From: JAEMQF01 sp963791595
GTDB lineage: Bacteria > Pseudomonadota > Gammaproteobacteria > Burkholderiales > Burkholderiaceae_C
DNA: 64,000 bases
Assembly (NCBI GenBank): GCA_963791595.1
Contig: CAWBTF010000027.1
Span: forward strand, 1 to 64,000
Direction of reading: 5' to 3'
The notes under the pieces were generated by a model that did no database searches, had not been told where the DNA came from, and saw only the letters and a list, made by a program, of their open reading frames with translations. The position numbers and the translations under genes were made by a program. Of the stretch, positions 51,608 to 60,255 are shown one piece after another (position 1 is the stretch's first letter; each line of letters starts with the position of its first letter).

Positions 51608-52456
51608 ATGAATTCTTTCGTCGACGTCGCAGCGATGCTCGCCGCCGGCCGCGCCGCAGACCGTGTCACGTGTGGCAAGGTGTTCCTCGTCGGCGCTGGC
51701 CCGGGCGACCCGGACCTGCTGACGCTGCGCGCCGCGCGTCTGCTCGAACAAGCCGATGCGGTGGTTTACGACAACCTCGTCGGCGCAAGCGTGCTGGCGC
51801 TGATCGGCGACCACGCCGAGCGCATCTTCGTGGGCAAGGAACGCTGCCGGCACAGCATGGCGCAGGCCGACATCAACGCGCTGCTGGTGCGTCTGGCGCG
51901 CGAAGGGCGCAGTGTTGTTCGCCTGAAAGGCGGCGACCCGTTCATCTTCGGACGCGGCGGCGAAGAGCTGCAGGCGCTGGCCGCGCAAGGCGTGCCGTTC
52001 GAGGTGGTGCCCGGCGTCACCGCGGCGTGCGGCGTCGCGGCCTACGCCGGCATTCCGCTGACGCACCGCGACTTCGCGCAGAGCTGCCTGTTCGTCACCG
52101 GCCATCTGAAAGACGGCACCTGCGATCTCGATTGGCCCGCGCTCGCGAGGCCGCGTCAGACGGTCGTGATCTACATGGGCCTCTCGGGCTTGGCGACGAT
52201 TTGCGAACAACTCATCGCGCATGGCCTGCCGCCCCACTGGCCGGCTGCTGTCGTGGCGCACGGCACGCTGAGCCAGCAGCGCGTCGTCTGCGCAACGCTC
52301 GCCACGCTGGCGCAAGAGGTGGAGCGCGCGGGGCTCGAATCGCCATGCCTGACGATCGTCGGCGAAGTCGTGAAGCTGCGCGATCAACTCGAGTGGTTCG
52401 CGACGCAGGCGGTGGCTTTGCCGTTGATGCAAGCTGCCCAGCCCGTCGAGGCCTGA
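51608..52456 (+). CDS. cobA: Uroporphyrinogen-III C-methyltransferase (siroheme branch)
   Basis: 282 aa. SUMT signatures: VFLVGAGPGDPDLLTLRAARLL, VRLKGGDPFIFGRGGEEL, VVPGVTAACGVAAYAGIPLTHR and VIYMGLSGL. It makes precorrin-2 for siroheme. No CysG-type dehydrogenase/chelatase domain is attached. It supplies the cofactor of DsrAB and probably shares the dsr transcript. ATG 51608 follows GGAGGACCAC. Confidence 0.93.
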   Translation: MNSFVDVAAMLAAGRAADRVTCGKVFLVGAGPGDPDLLTLRAARLLEQADAVVYDNLVGASVLALIGDHAERIFVGKERCRHSMAQADINALLVRLAREGRSVVRLKGGDPFIFGRGGEELQALAAQGVPFEVVPGVTAACGVAAYAGIPLTHRDFAQSCLFVTGHLKDGTCDLDWPALARPRQTVVIYMGLSGLATICEQLIAHGLPPHWPAAVVAHGTLSQQRVVCATLATLAQEVERAGLESPCLTIVGEVVKLRDQLEWFATQAVALPLMQAAQPVEA

Positions 52457-52496
52457 AAGGTCGACCGACGGTCGTTACGCCTGCGCCAACGCAGAC

Positions 52497-52985
52497 TCAG
52501 CCTGCGTCCGCCCCGTCCTTCGGCACCGGAATCACGCGCAGCGTCGCATTCAGGATCTTTCGATCTTCCGGATCGGACAGCGCTTCGATCAAGCGCACCG
52601 CGTTTGCATGGTGCTCGGCATGGGCCCGCGTGTCCCGGTTCGCCGCCGCGACGTTGGCTGTGACGGCATGCGCCAGCGCCAGCTCCCAGGGTTCGGCCCC
52701 TTCGCCGAAGAAGATCTGCGCCTTCGCCAGGTAATGCTGCGCCGGATGCGCGAGGCCAAGCAGCGCATAGGCGTGCGCCAGGAGCTGCGCCGCATGCGCC
52801 CGATGGTTGTCGTTGCCCACGCTTCTCCACAAGTACATCGCTGCGTGCGCAGCCTGCAGCATCTCTTCATCCTCTTCGGCAGAACGGTTCAACGCCTCCG
52901 ACAGCGTCCAGGCCCGGTTGTTCGCCTGGCTCGCCAGGCGACGCTGCCAGAGCGCCGTTTCTTCGGGCGTGGGCTTGTCGCTCAT
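52497..52985 (-). CDS. Helical repeat protein of unknown function
   Basis: 162 aa, nearly all helical (LWQRRLASQANNRAWTLSE, AAQLLAHAYALLGLAHPAQHYL, ELALAHAVTANVAAANRD), with the pattern of two or three tetratricopeptide-like repeats. No family recognised. Transcribed toward the end of the dsr operon (convergent, 40 nt apart). Confidence 0.75.
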   Translation of the reverse strand: MSDKPTPEETALWQRRLASQANNRAWTLSEALNRSAEEDEEMLQAAHAAMYLWRSVGNDNHRAHAAQLLAHAYALLGLAHPAQHYLAKAQIFFGEGAEPWELALAHAVTANVAAANRDTRAHAEHHANAVRLIEALSDPEDRKILNATLRVIPVPKDGADAG

Positions 52986-53029
52986 GGGCCAAACCTACGC
53001 GGCGTGCCGCTGTGCAATCCACCTGTGCT

Positions 53030-53242
53030 TCAGGCGGCGAGTTCGATGTATTCGACCTTGCTGGTGGGTGCCGGGATCGGCAGCCCATCCTCGCGCATCC
53101 CGTCAAGATGAAACGCGATGGCATCTCGAATTCCGCCCTGTACTTCCTCGATCGTGGCACCCGTTGCCACGCAGCCCGGAAGATCGGGCACATAGGCGGA
53201 GTAGTTGCCTTCAGCCTTCTCGATGACGACTGCATAACGCAT
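53030..53242 (-). CDS. HicB-type antitoxin
   Basis: About 70 aa from ATG 53242 (MRYAVVIEKAEGNYSAYVPDLPGC); this opening with DLPGCVATGATIEEV and AIAFHLDGMREDGLP is the HicB partial RNase-H fold. No separate DNA-binding domain is visible. It follows the HicA gene by 11 nt on the same strand, the usual toxin-first order. Confidence 0.92.
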   Translation of the reverse strand: MRYAVVIEKAEGNYSAYVPDLPGCVATGATIEEVQGGIRDAIAFHLDGMREDGLPIPAPTSKVEYIELAA

Positions 53243-53253
53243 GCTTGACCTCC

Positions 53254-53439
53254 TCACTTCAGACCGGCTTGTTTGAGGATGCTGTTCTGAGTCCCTGAGG
53301 CCAGATCATCGCTGGGCTTGCCGGGAACCGTGACGCGCCCTGGCTTGCTGGCGTGCTTGAATTGGCGATGACTCCCTCGCTGCGCCGCCAGAAACCATCC
53401 GTCTTGCTGGAGCAGGCGAAGGATTTCGGCAACTTTCAC
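53254..53439 (-). CDS. HicA-type toxin mRNA interferase
   Basis: 61 aa from a GTG at 53439 (KVAEILRLLQQDGWFLAAQRGSH). The catalytic His is in RGSHRQFKH, and VTVPGKPSDDLASGTQNSILKQAGL completes the dsRNA-binding-like fold. A longer open frame upstream runs through the scrambled tetratricopeptide gene and is rejected. Forms a pair with the HicB protein. Confidence 0.92.
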   Translation of the reverse strand: MKVAEILRLLQQDGWFLAAQRGSHRQFKHASKPGRVTVPGKPSDDLASGTQNSILKQAGLK

Positions 53440-53528
53440 CCCGTAAGGATAACGCGGCGACGGACACCGCCGCGCCCACTTTGCAGGCGCAGCCAGGCGC
53501 CTGAGCAGCGGCCCGGTACACCACGCAG

Positions 53529-53983
53529 CTATCTCGACGCCGCAGCCTTGAGCGCCGCGTAGTGTTCGGCCCGGGCTCGATTCGGCCGCGCATCGCGGCC
53601 GCCGGGCCCGAAGCGCGCGTGCGGTTCGCGCTCGAACTCGGGCGAACGTATGCGTCCGCGACACACCCGCCGCAACTGCTGACGCAGGATTCCAAGGCTT
53701 CGGTGCGCGCGTCGTTCCAGACGGCCATCGATTCGAGCAGCTCGCGCGCCCTGTCGAATTGCTTGCGCAGTCCGTAGCTGCGCGCAATCTGCGTCTGTAA
53801 GATCAGTGCATCGTCGCCCGCCGCCGTCTCGAGCGCGGCCCGCATGCGCCGTTCGCTCTCGGCGGGGTCGCTGAAATTCCACAGCGGATCGAGGTCGATG
53901 GCCATGCTTGCAGCAGCGATCACGAGCAGTGCGGAAGCCGCAGCAAGCCGCAACGGCAGGCGTCGAACTCGCCGCATCGTCAA
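53529..53983 (-). pseudogene. Scrambled tetratricopeptide-type gene with an inverted internal segment
   Basis: The minus strand reads a signal-anchored start (RLAAASALLVIAAASMAID) and LRAALETAAGDDALILQTQIARSYGLRKQFDRARELLES, then degenerates. On the plus strand between about 53590 and 53735 the DNA reads PEARVRFALELGRTYASATH and QLLTQDSKASVRASFQTAID, exactly the kind of sequence that should come next. A minus-strand tail ARAEHYAALKAAAS ends at 53529. The gene therefore looks deleted and internally inverted. Confidence 0.6.
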
Positions 53984-53990
53984 ACAGGGT

Positions 53991-54317
53991 TCAGGGATGC
54001 GGGCCCCAAGGCGCGGCCAGCATCAGCTGAATCTCCTGGCTGCGGATCAGCGGCCGGATCTGCTTTGCGAACGCCATGAACTCGGCGTTCTCGAACAGGC
54101 GCTTCCAATGCGCACGGCGGTCGTCGTCACTGTCGAACTTCCACAAGTGGATCAGCTGGTGCAACTCGCCGGTGTCGCTGGTGAAGTAGCCGACCAGCTT
54201 CTTGCCGAAGCCGCCGCCTTCCAGTGCCGGCCAGCCCTGCGTCGAATACAGGCGCAGCACTTCGGCCATCTGGCCAACGACGGCGGAATAGGTGCGCTTT
54301 TCATAGACGATTGGCAT
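53991..54317 (-). CDS. NIPSNAP family protein
   Basis: 108 aa. MPIVYEKRTYSAVVGQMAEVL, ELHQLIHLWKFDSDDDRRAHW and the aromatic/basic end fit the dimeric alpha-beta barrel NIPSNAP family. Function unknown. It lies downstream of the two-component genes on the same strand with a 92-nt gap. Confidence 0.85.
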   Translation of the reverse strand: MPIVYEKRTYSAVVGQMAEVLRLYSTQGWPALEGGGFGKKLVGYFTSDTGELHQLIHLWKFDSDDDRRAHWKRLFENAEFMAFAKQIRPLIRSQEIQLMLAAPWGPHP

Positions 54318-54409
54318 GGTGTCTCCTGGTGGTTGTGGTTGGGCGATGATCGCCCGCGTTCATGCTGGCTCGGCCTGCGATCGTTCGCTGAAGTCGGTGC
54401 TGCCCGCCC

Positions 54410-55072
54410 TCATCTCTCCCCCGAAGCCCGCGCCTCCACCGCCAGCACCGCCGCCTCGACACGCGAGCTGAGGTTGAGCTTGGCCAGGATGTGGCGCACG
54501 TGCAGCTTCACTGTGTCATGGCTGATGTCCAGGGCGCGCGCGATCGTCTTGTTGCTTTCGCCGCGCGCCAGATGGTCGAGGATCTCGCGCTCGCGCTCGG
54601 TGAGCGAGGCCAGCATTTCCTTGCGCACGCTGCCGCTCGGGCCGGCCTGCAGCATCTGCGCGAGCTTGAGCGTCATGGCAGGCGCCACGGTGAGTTCGCC
54701 GCGCGCCGCGCGCTCGATGCCGGCCATCACGTCTTCGGGCTCCATGTCCTTGAGCAGGTAGCCGCGCACTCCAGCGCGCAAGGCGGCCGACAGGTCGGCT
54801 TCCGAGTCGCTCATCGTCAGAATCAGCACCGGCGTGGTGATGCCTTCGGCGCGGAGTTTGCGCAGCAGCGTCAAGCCGTCGAGCGCGGGCATGCGCAGGT
54901 CCAGCACCAGCAGGTCGGGCTGGTGCTCGCGCAGCGCGTCGGGAACCTGGTGCGGGTCGCCCAACGCAGCGACGACCACGATGTTGCCACGGTGCTGCAG
55001 CAGGTCGGTCAGGCCGCTGCGGCAGAGCGCGTGGTCGTCGACGAGCATGACGCGCAGCGGTGTCGTGCTCAT
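54410..55072 (-). CDS. NarL/FixJ-type response regulator
   Basis: 220 aa. Receiver domain with the acidic pair in MLVDDHALCRSG, the phosphoacceptor Asp in LLVLDLRMPALDG and Lys in YLLKDMEPED. LuxR-type HTH at the C-terminus (LTEREREILDHLARGESNKTIARALDISHDTVKLH). Its ATG overlaps the kinase stop by 4 nt. A regulon cannot be deduced, though sulfur genes flank it. Confidence 0.95.
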   Translation of the reverse strand: MSTTPLRVMLVDDHALCRSGLTDLLQHRGNIVVVAALGDPHQVPDALREHQPDLLVLDLRMPALDGLTLLRKLRAEGITTPVLILTMSDSEADLSAALRAGVRGYLLKDMEPEDVMAGIERAARGELTVAPAMTLKLAQMLQAGPSGSVRKEMLASLTEREREILDHLARGESNKTIARALDISHDTVKLHVRHILAKLNLSSRVEAAVLAVEARASGER

Positions 55073-56286
55073 GCTCTCACCTGCGAAGCCGGGCCGGCGA
55101 GCGGCGCCCAGACGCGCACGCGCGTGCCGCCGCCGGCGCGCGCGCCGATCTCGAATTTGCCGCCCAATCTTGCCGCGCGTTGGCGCATGATGTGTATGCC
55201 GTAATGCGATGCGTTGGCGTCGTCATCGATCTCGGACGGCACGCCACGACCGTCGTCTTCGACGAGGATTTCGACGCCATCGTCGCACATGCCGATGCGC
55301 AGCCAGGTGTGCTGCGCATTGGCGTGCCGAGCCACGTTGGTCAAGGCCTCCTTGGCGATGCGCGACAGCTGCGCCTGCTGCAGTGAAGTCAGCTCGAGCC
55401 CCATCGACCCGTCGTCGAACGCCACGCCGATGCCGGTGGACGCCTCGAACTCGTCGATGTCGTTGCGCAGCGCGTGCGCCAGGCCGAGCGGATCGATCGG
55501 CGCGCGAAAGTTCGTCAGCAGTTCGCGCAGGCCCGTGTGCGCGTCGCTCACGCCGCGCCGCACGTCGGCGGCGTAACGCAGCGCGTTGGGCTCGTCGTGA
55601 TCAGCGATCGCACCTTGCAGCAGCGGCATGCGCATCTTGACGAAGGTCAAGTTCTGCGCAATCGAGTCGTGCACTTCGGCGGCCATCGACTGGCGCTCGC
55701 TCATCAGCGCGGCGCGCAGCTGCGCTTGTTCGAGGCGCGCGTTGTTGAGTGCGAGGCCGAGCAGGTCTCCGACCGAATCGAGCAACGACAACGCCTGCGG
55801 CCCCGGGTCCTGGTCGCACAGGAAGAACAGGTTGTAGACGCCGAGCACCTGGCCGCGGTGCTTCAAGGGCACGGCGAGCATGCGCCGGAAGTCGCCCCCC
55901 AGGTGCCCGGCCATGCCGAGCTGCGGGCATGCCGTCCGTCCGCTCGCCCAGGTGGCCGCGCCGTGGCTTGCCGCTGAGCCGCACGCGCCGCAGTCTCGGT
56001 GCGTCGTCCATGCACCGCGCAGCGCGCTGCTGGTGAGTCCGACGCTGCTGACCAGATGCAGTTGTTCGCCGTCTTGTGAGATGGCGCGCACCGCGCCGGC
56101 ATCAGCGCCGGCGATGCGCAACAAGGGGCTCAGAAAGCGTGCGAGCAGGTCGGGAAGGTCGTCGGCGCTGGCCAGATCGGCAGCGAGGTCGCGCAGGATG
56201 CTCGCCTGGCCGTCCGCGCTGGAGGCCGACACCGCCGCCTCAGCGCTGAACGCCGTCAGTGGTGGGGTCGCAGTCGATGTGGCCAC
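55069..56286 (-). CDS. NarX-like sensor histidine kinase with GAF domain
   Basis: 405 aa, no membrane segment. A GAF domain (about residues 35-190) contains a cysteine group, RDCGACGSAASHG and RTACPQLG, which could hold a heme or Fe-S cluster. HisKA_3 phosphoacceptor in MAAEVHDSIAQNLTFVKMR; ATPase motifs LTNVARHANAQHTW and VEDDGRGVP. Probably a cytoplasmic redox or oxygen sensor for the coupled regulator. Confidence 0.93.
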   Translation of the reverse strand: MATSTATPPLTAFSAEAAVSASSADGQASILRDLAADLASADDLPDLLARFLSPLLRIAGADAGAVRAISQDGEQLHLVSSVGLTSSALRGAWTTHRDCGACGSAASHGAATWASGRTACPQLGMAGHLGGDFRRMLAVPLKHRGQVLGVYNLFFLCDQDPGPQALSLLDSVGDLLGLALNNARLEQAQLRAALMSERQSMAAEVHDSIAQNLTFVKMRMPLLQGAIADHDEPNALRYAADVRRGVSDAHTGLRELLTNFRAPIDPLGLAHALRNDIDEFEASTGIGVAFDDGSMGLELTSLQQAQLSRIAKEALTNVARHANAQHTWLRIGMCDDGVEILVEDDGRGVPSEIDDDANASHYGIHIMRQRAARLGGKFEIGARAGGGTRVRVWAPLAGPASQVRA

Positions 56287-56338
56287 GGCGCAATTATCGC
56301 GTCAGGGATCATCTCGGACGCGGCGCGGGGTCGCTCGC

Positions 56339-57320
56339 TCAGCGGCCGGTGGGCGCAAGCGCCGCGCAATGGTCGATGAACGCCTGCGTCGCGCGGCCCA
56401 GGCGCTTGTCGCGGCGCAGCACCATCGCCAGGCGGCGCCGCGCCGCGGGCAGGCGCGTTCGCACCGCCACCAGCTCGCCCTGTTCGAGCGCTTGCTTCAC
56501 CGCGTGGCGCGACAGGCACGCCAGCCCCGCGCCGGCAGCGGCCAGGCGCTTGATGGCCTCGGTGCTGCCGAGCTCGAAACCGACTTTCAGGCTGCCAAGG
56601 TGCTCGATCAACCAACTGTCAGCCGCCTGGCGCGTGCCCGAGCCGTGCTCGCGCAGGATCCACGTGGCCTCGCGCAATTGCGCGACTGCTCGCCCGGCCC
56701 GCCGCGAGCGGGTGATTCGGCGCCGCGACGATCACGAGCTCGTCGCTCAACCAGGAACGCACCTGCAAATCAGGGTGCGTCTGCGGCCCTTCGATGAAGC
56801 CGACGTCGGCCTCCAGGTTCGCGACCGCCGCGATCACTTCGCTGGTATTGCCGATCGCCAGCCGCACCGCGCTGTGCGGGTGCGATACGCGCCACTGCGC
56901 CACCAGTTCGGGCAGCAGGTACTCGCCGATCGTCAGGCTCGCCGCGACGCGCAGCGTCGCCGCGTGCTCGGCCGTGAACAGGGCTTGCAGTTCGGTGGCG
57001 TGGTCGAGCAAGGCGGTCGCACCGGACAGCAGCGCGCGGCCGTTTTCATTGAGCACGAGGCGCCGGCCGGTGCGGTCGAACAGCTGGACGTTCAGGCCGG
57101 CTTCGAGCTCGGCCAGCGCGGCCGAGGCGGCCGACTGCGAACGCGCCACGCGCCCGGCGGCCACGCGGGTCGAGCCGCTGCGCGCGATCGCCGCAAACAC
57201 TTCGAGCTGGCGCAGCGACAGGCGCAGCCGCTCGGGCAGCCCGCGCTGCGGTGCAGCATCGGCCCTCGGCTTGACCGGCCCTTGCGCGGTTGAAACCCGC
57301 TGACCCGTTTTTTCGATCAT
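56339..57320 (-). pseudogene. LysR-type regulator next to sat, frameshifted
   Basis: The N-terminal HTH (LRQLEVFAAIARSGSTRVAAG, then SQSAASAALAELEAGL) and first half of the effector domain read in one frame, ending VIVAAPNHPLAAGRA. The rest (LREATWILREHGSGTRQAAD, KRLAAAGAGLACLSRHAVKQAL) is in another frame, so one base is lost or gained near 56700. Rejoined it is about 327 aa, a normal LysR. It is divergent from sat and would be its obvious regulator. Start at 57320 is a choice; 57368 is also open. Confidence 0.8.
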
Positions 57321-57379
57321 GTTGACTTGAATTCTCCGCTTTTTTCTTTCAGCTTCGTTGCTTAGCATGGGCCCGATCC

Positions 57380-58582
57380 ATGGGACCCCTGGTCAGCCCC
57401 CACGGCAGCGCCGAGCTCATGCCCCTGTTGCTGGAGGGCAGCGAACTCGCGCGCGAGCGCGAACGTGCGCGGACCTTGCCGCGCCTGCCGGTGAGCTCGC
57501 GCGAGCGCGGCGACGTCGTCATGCTGGGCATCGGCGGCTTCACGCCGCTCACCGGCTTCATGACGCACGCCGATTGGCGCTGCGTGTGCGACGACATGAA
57601 AACCGCGAGCGGCCTGTTCTGGCCGATTCCGATCACCTTGTCGGCGCAACCGTCGACCGTTGACCACCTCGCCATCGGCCAGGAGGTCGCGCTGGTCGGG
57701 CCGGGCGACACCGAGCCGATCGCGACGCTTCGCATCACCGAGAAGTACCGCATCGACAAGACGCACGAGTGCGTGCGCGTGTTCCGCACCATCGACCCGG
57801 CGCACCCCGGCGTGAAGATGGTGCTCGAGCAGCCCGAGGTGAACCTGGCCGGGCCGGTGAAAGTGCTGTCGCGCGGCGGCTTCCCCGAGAAGTACGGCGA
57901 CTTGTTCATGACGCCGGCGCAAACGCGCAAGCTGTTTTCATCGCTGGGCTGGTCGCGCGTGGCCGCGTTCCAGACGCGCAACCCGATGCACCGCTCGCAC
58001 GAGTACCTGGCGAAGGTGGCGATCGAGGTCTGCGACGGCGTGCTCGTGCATTCGCTGCTCGGCGCGCTGAAACCCGGCGACATCCCCGCCGAGGTGCGCA
58101 CGCGCGCGATCGCGGTCCTGGCGAAGAACTACTTCGTCCCCTCCACGATCGTGCAGGCCGGCTACCCGCTCGACATGCGCTATGCCGGCCCGCGCGAGGC
58201 GCTGCTGCACGCGCTGTTTCGCCAGAACTACGGCTGCTCGCACCTGATCGTCGGGCGCGACCACGCCGGCGTGGGCAGCTACTACGGCCCGTTCGAGGCG
58301 CACCAGATCTTCGACGAAATTCCCGAAGATGCGCTGCAGACCAAGCCACTGAAGATCGACGTCGCGTTCTGGTGCTACCAGTGCGGCAGCATGGCCTCAG
58401 GCCGCACCTGCCCGCATGACGATGCCGACCGATTGCAGGTGAGCGGCACGCAGTTCCGCAAGTCACTGTCCGAAGGCGCGAACGTGCCGCCGGAGTTCAG
58501 CCGGCCGGAAGTGGTGGAAATCCTGCGCGCGTACTACGCGGAGTTGGATGCAGCTTCGGCTGCTGCGCCCGCCAGCCGATGA
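57380..58582 (+). CDS. sat: Sulfate adenylyltransferase (ATP sulfurylase), dissimilatory
   Basis: 400 aa, single-domain homo-oligomeric type. FQTRNPMHRSHEYL is the ATP/APS-binding motif, VGRDHAGVGSYYGPF the second, and CYQCGSMASGRTCPHD a zinc-like cysteine site of bacterial/archaeal Sat. In oxidisers it makes ATP and sulfate from APS and pyrophosphate. It converges with the rhodanese gene, 9 nt apart. Confidence 0.96.
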   Translation: MGPLVSPHGSAELMPLLLEGSELARERERARTLPRLPVSSRERGDVVMLGIGGFTPLTGFMTHADWRCVCDDMKTASGLFWPIPITLSAQPSTVDHLAIGQEVALVGPGDTEPIATLRITEKYRIDKTHECVRVFRTIDPAHPGVKMVLEQPEVNLAGPVKVLSRGGFPEKYGDLFMTPAQTRKLFSSLGWSRVAAFQTRNPMHRSHEYLAKVAIEVCDGVLVHSLLGALKPGDIPAEVRTRAIAVLAKNYFVPSTIVQAGYPLDMRYAGPREALLHALFRQNYGCSHLIVGRDHAGVGSYYGPFEAHQIFDEIPEDALQTKPLKIDVAFWCYQCGSMASGRTCPHDDADRLQVSGTQFRKSLSEGANVPPEFSRPEVVEILRAYYAELDAASAAAPASR

Positions 58583-58591
58583 AGACCGAAC

Positions 58592-58981
58592 CTACACCTG
58601 CCGCCAGGGCAGACCGTGCTTGCGCCAGCCGCCCACCGTGCCGCGGTGGTGCTCGGTGTCGAGCTCGCCCTCGAAGCCTTCGAGCACATTGCTCACATGA
58701 CTGAAACCATGCTTCTCGAGTTCAGCCCCTGCGTCGAGCGAGCGCTTGCCGCTGCGGCAGATCAGGATGACTGGCCGGTCTTTCCGGCCGGCCATGCGCA
58801 GCACTTCGTCGGCGAAATGCTGGTTGATTTCGAACTCGGGCGCGGTGTTCCACTCGATGTTGATCGCGTCGACCGGATGGCCGACGTAGAAGAACTCGAT
58901 TTCGGTTCGGCAGTCGATCAACAGTGTGTTCGGGTTGCTGTTGAGGGCGTCGTGCGCCTGCTTGGGAGTGAGATGGTCCAT
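58592..58981 (-). CDS. Single-domain rhodanese-like sulfurtransferase
   Basis: 129 aa. The active-site loop ICRSGKRSLDAG supplies the catalytic Cys, and NTLLIDCRTEIEFFYVGH is the CH2A-like motif. No signal peptide, so cytoplasmic. It may hand sulfane sulfur to TusA- or DsrE-type carriers. Palindrome C lies upstream of its start. Confidence 0.93.
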   Translation of the reverse strand: MDHLTPKQAHDALNSNPNTLLIDCRTEIEFFYVGHPVDAINIEWNTAPEFEINQHFADEVLRMAGRKDRPVILICRSGKRSLDAGAELEKHGFSHVSNVLEGFEGELDTEHHRGTVGGWRKHGLPWRQV

Positions 58982-59089
58982 GGGGTGCTCCTGCCGCGAA
59001 TTGTGCGGGTCAATTTTGCCAGCGCAAGGATTAGATGTTCATATCGCCATGGCGAGCGGGAATATGAACCGGCTCAGCCGCCCCTCGAA

Positions 59090-59690
59090 CAAATGAAGCG
59101 CACCGCTTTGGATGAGGAGAGCGGGTCGCCTCACGGCCCAAAGCGGCCGTTCGCTGCTGCGCGCACTCCAAGCTCCGCGCACGGGCAGGTGGCCCGGGGC
59201 GTCCAGCGAAAGCATTCTGTCCGCGCAAGCCCAGCCCCCCGGCGACTGCGCCCCAGGGCGGTGGCGGCGCCCCCGTTCTCCGGCCCACGCTCGCGGGGTA
59301 CCACCGAGGTCCACCACGGACAGCCGCGTCATCACCGATCAAGCGCGGCACGAGCCAGGACACCGCGAATGGGGCCTCCGCCCGGGGGCACCACCACCGC
59401 CCTTCTACGACCCATGGTGGCGGGCGAAGCGCAGGGGTGCCACCCGGTGGCCGGGGCAGGTGGCTCGGGGTATGGGCGGAGGCCCCATTCGCGGTGTCCT
59501 GGCTCCTTGCGAGCTTGGCTGGCATTGATGGAGATTCGCGCCGTGGACTACATCCGGTGCCCCGCGAGCGTGGGCCGGAGAACGTACCCCGGGCCACCTG
59601 CCCTCGCGCCGCGCTGGCGCGCGGGCAGCGGCGAACGACAGCAATGGGCCGATACCGGCCGCTCGCCACGATGCGAGTCGTCCCTCATGG
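59090..59690. repeat. Long palindromic element, copy C
   Basis: Third copy, in the 724-bp gap between divergent genes. The 24-bp arms are at 59275-59298 and 59560-59583 and the 29-bp arms at 59355-59383 and 59474-59502; core 309 bp, centre 90 bp beginning GGGGGCACCACCACCGCCCT at 59384. Each 29-bp arm differs from A and B at one position (CCTCCGCCC left, GGGCGGAGG right), and the changes compensate each other. Outer arms resemble those of copy B read in the opposite direction (CGGCCCAAAGCGGCCGTTCG at 59136-59155). No gene is supported inside. Confidence 0.92.
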
Positions 59691-59705
59691 CACGCAAATT
59701 CGTCA

Positions 59706-60230
59706 ATGAAAGTCTGCATCGTCTCCGACAGCCACGACCGCGCCGACCCGCTAGCGCAGGCGGTGCGCGAGGCCAAGGCGCTGGGCGCGCAGGCCGTGAT
59801 CCATTGCGGCGACCTGATCGGCGCGCAATCGCTCAAGCCCGCGCTGGCGTTGGGCCTGCCGGTGCACCTGATCCACGGCAACAACGTCGGCGATGCGCAG
59901 GCGCTGCACAAGCTGGCGCGGAGCAGCGGGGAGAGTCTGAATTACCACGGCGCCGACGCGCGCATCGAGCTCGCCGGCAGGCGCATCTTCGTCGTGCACT
60001 ACGACGACTACGGCCACGCCTTTGCGTGCACCGGCAACTGGGACCTGGTGTGCTGCGGCCACTCGCACCGAGCCGAGGTGCGCCAGGTCGCGGGCGTGAA
60101 GGGCACGAGCACTTGGCTCGTCAATCCCGGTACCGTGGCGGGACTGGCCGCACCGCCGAGCTGGGTGCTCGGCGACCTGGCGGCAATGCGCTTCGAAGTG
60201 CGTGAACTCGGGTCATCAGGAAGTTCGTGA
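59706..60230 (+). CDS. YfcE/MJ0936-type metallophosphodiesterase
   Basis: 174 aa. Calcineurin-like motifs: VSDSHDRAD, VIHCGDLIGA, IHGNNVGD (GNND-type), VVHYDDYGH and CCGHSHRAEV, then VNPGTVAG. Likely hydrolyses a phosphodiester. It is 25 nt before aprM and may share its transcript; the role in sulfur metabolism is unknown. Confidence 0.92.
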   Translation: MKVCIVSDSHDRADPLAQAVREAKALGAQAVIHCGDLIGAQSLKPALALGLPVHLIHGNNVGDAQALHKLARSSGESLNYHGADARIELAGRRIFVVHYDDYGHAFACTGNWDLVCCGHSHRAEVRQVAGVKGTSTWLVNPGTVAGLAAPPSWVLGDLAAMRFEVRELGSSGSS

Positions 60231-60255
60231 CAAGACGATCAAGGAGACAACGACG

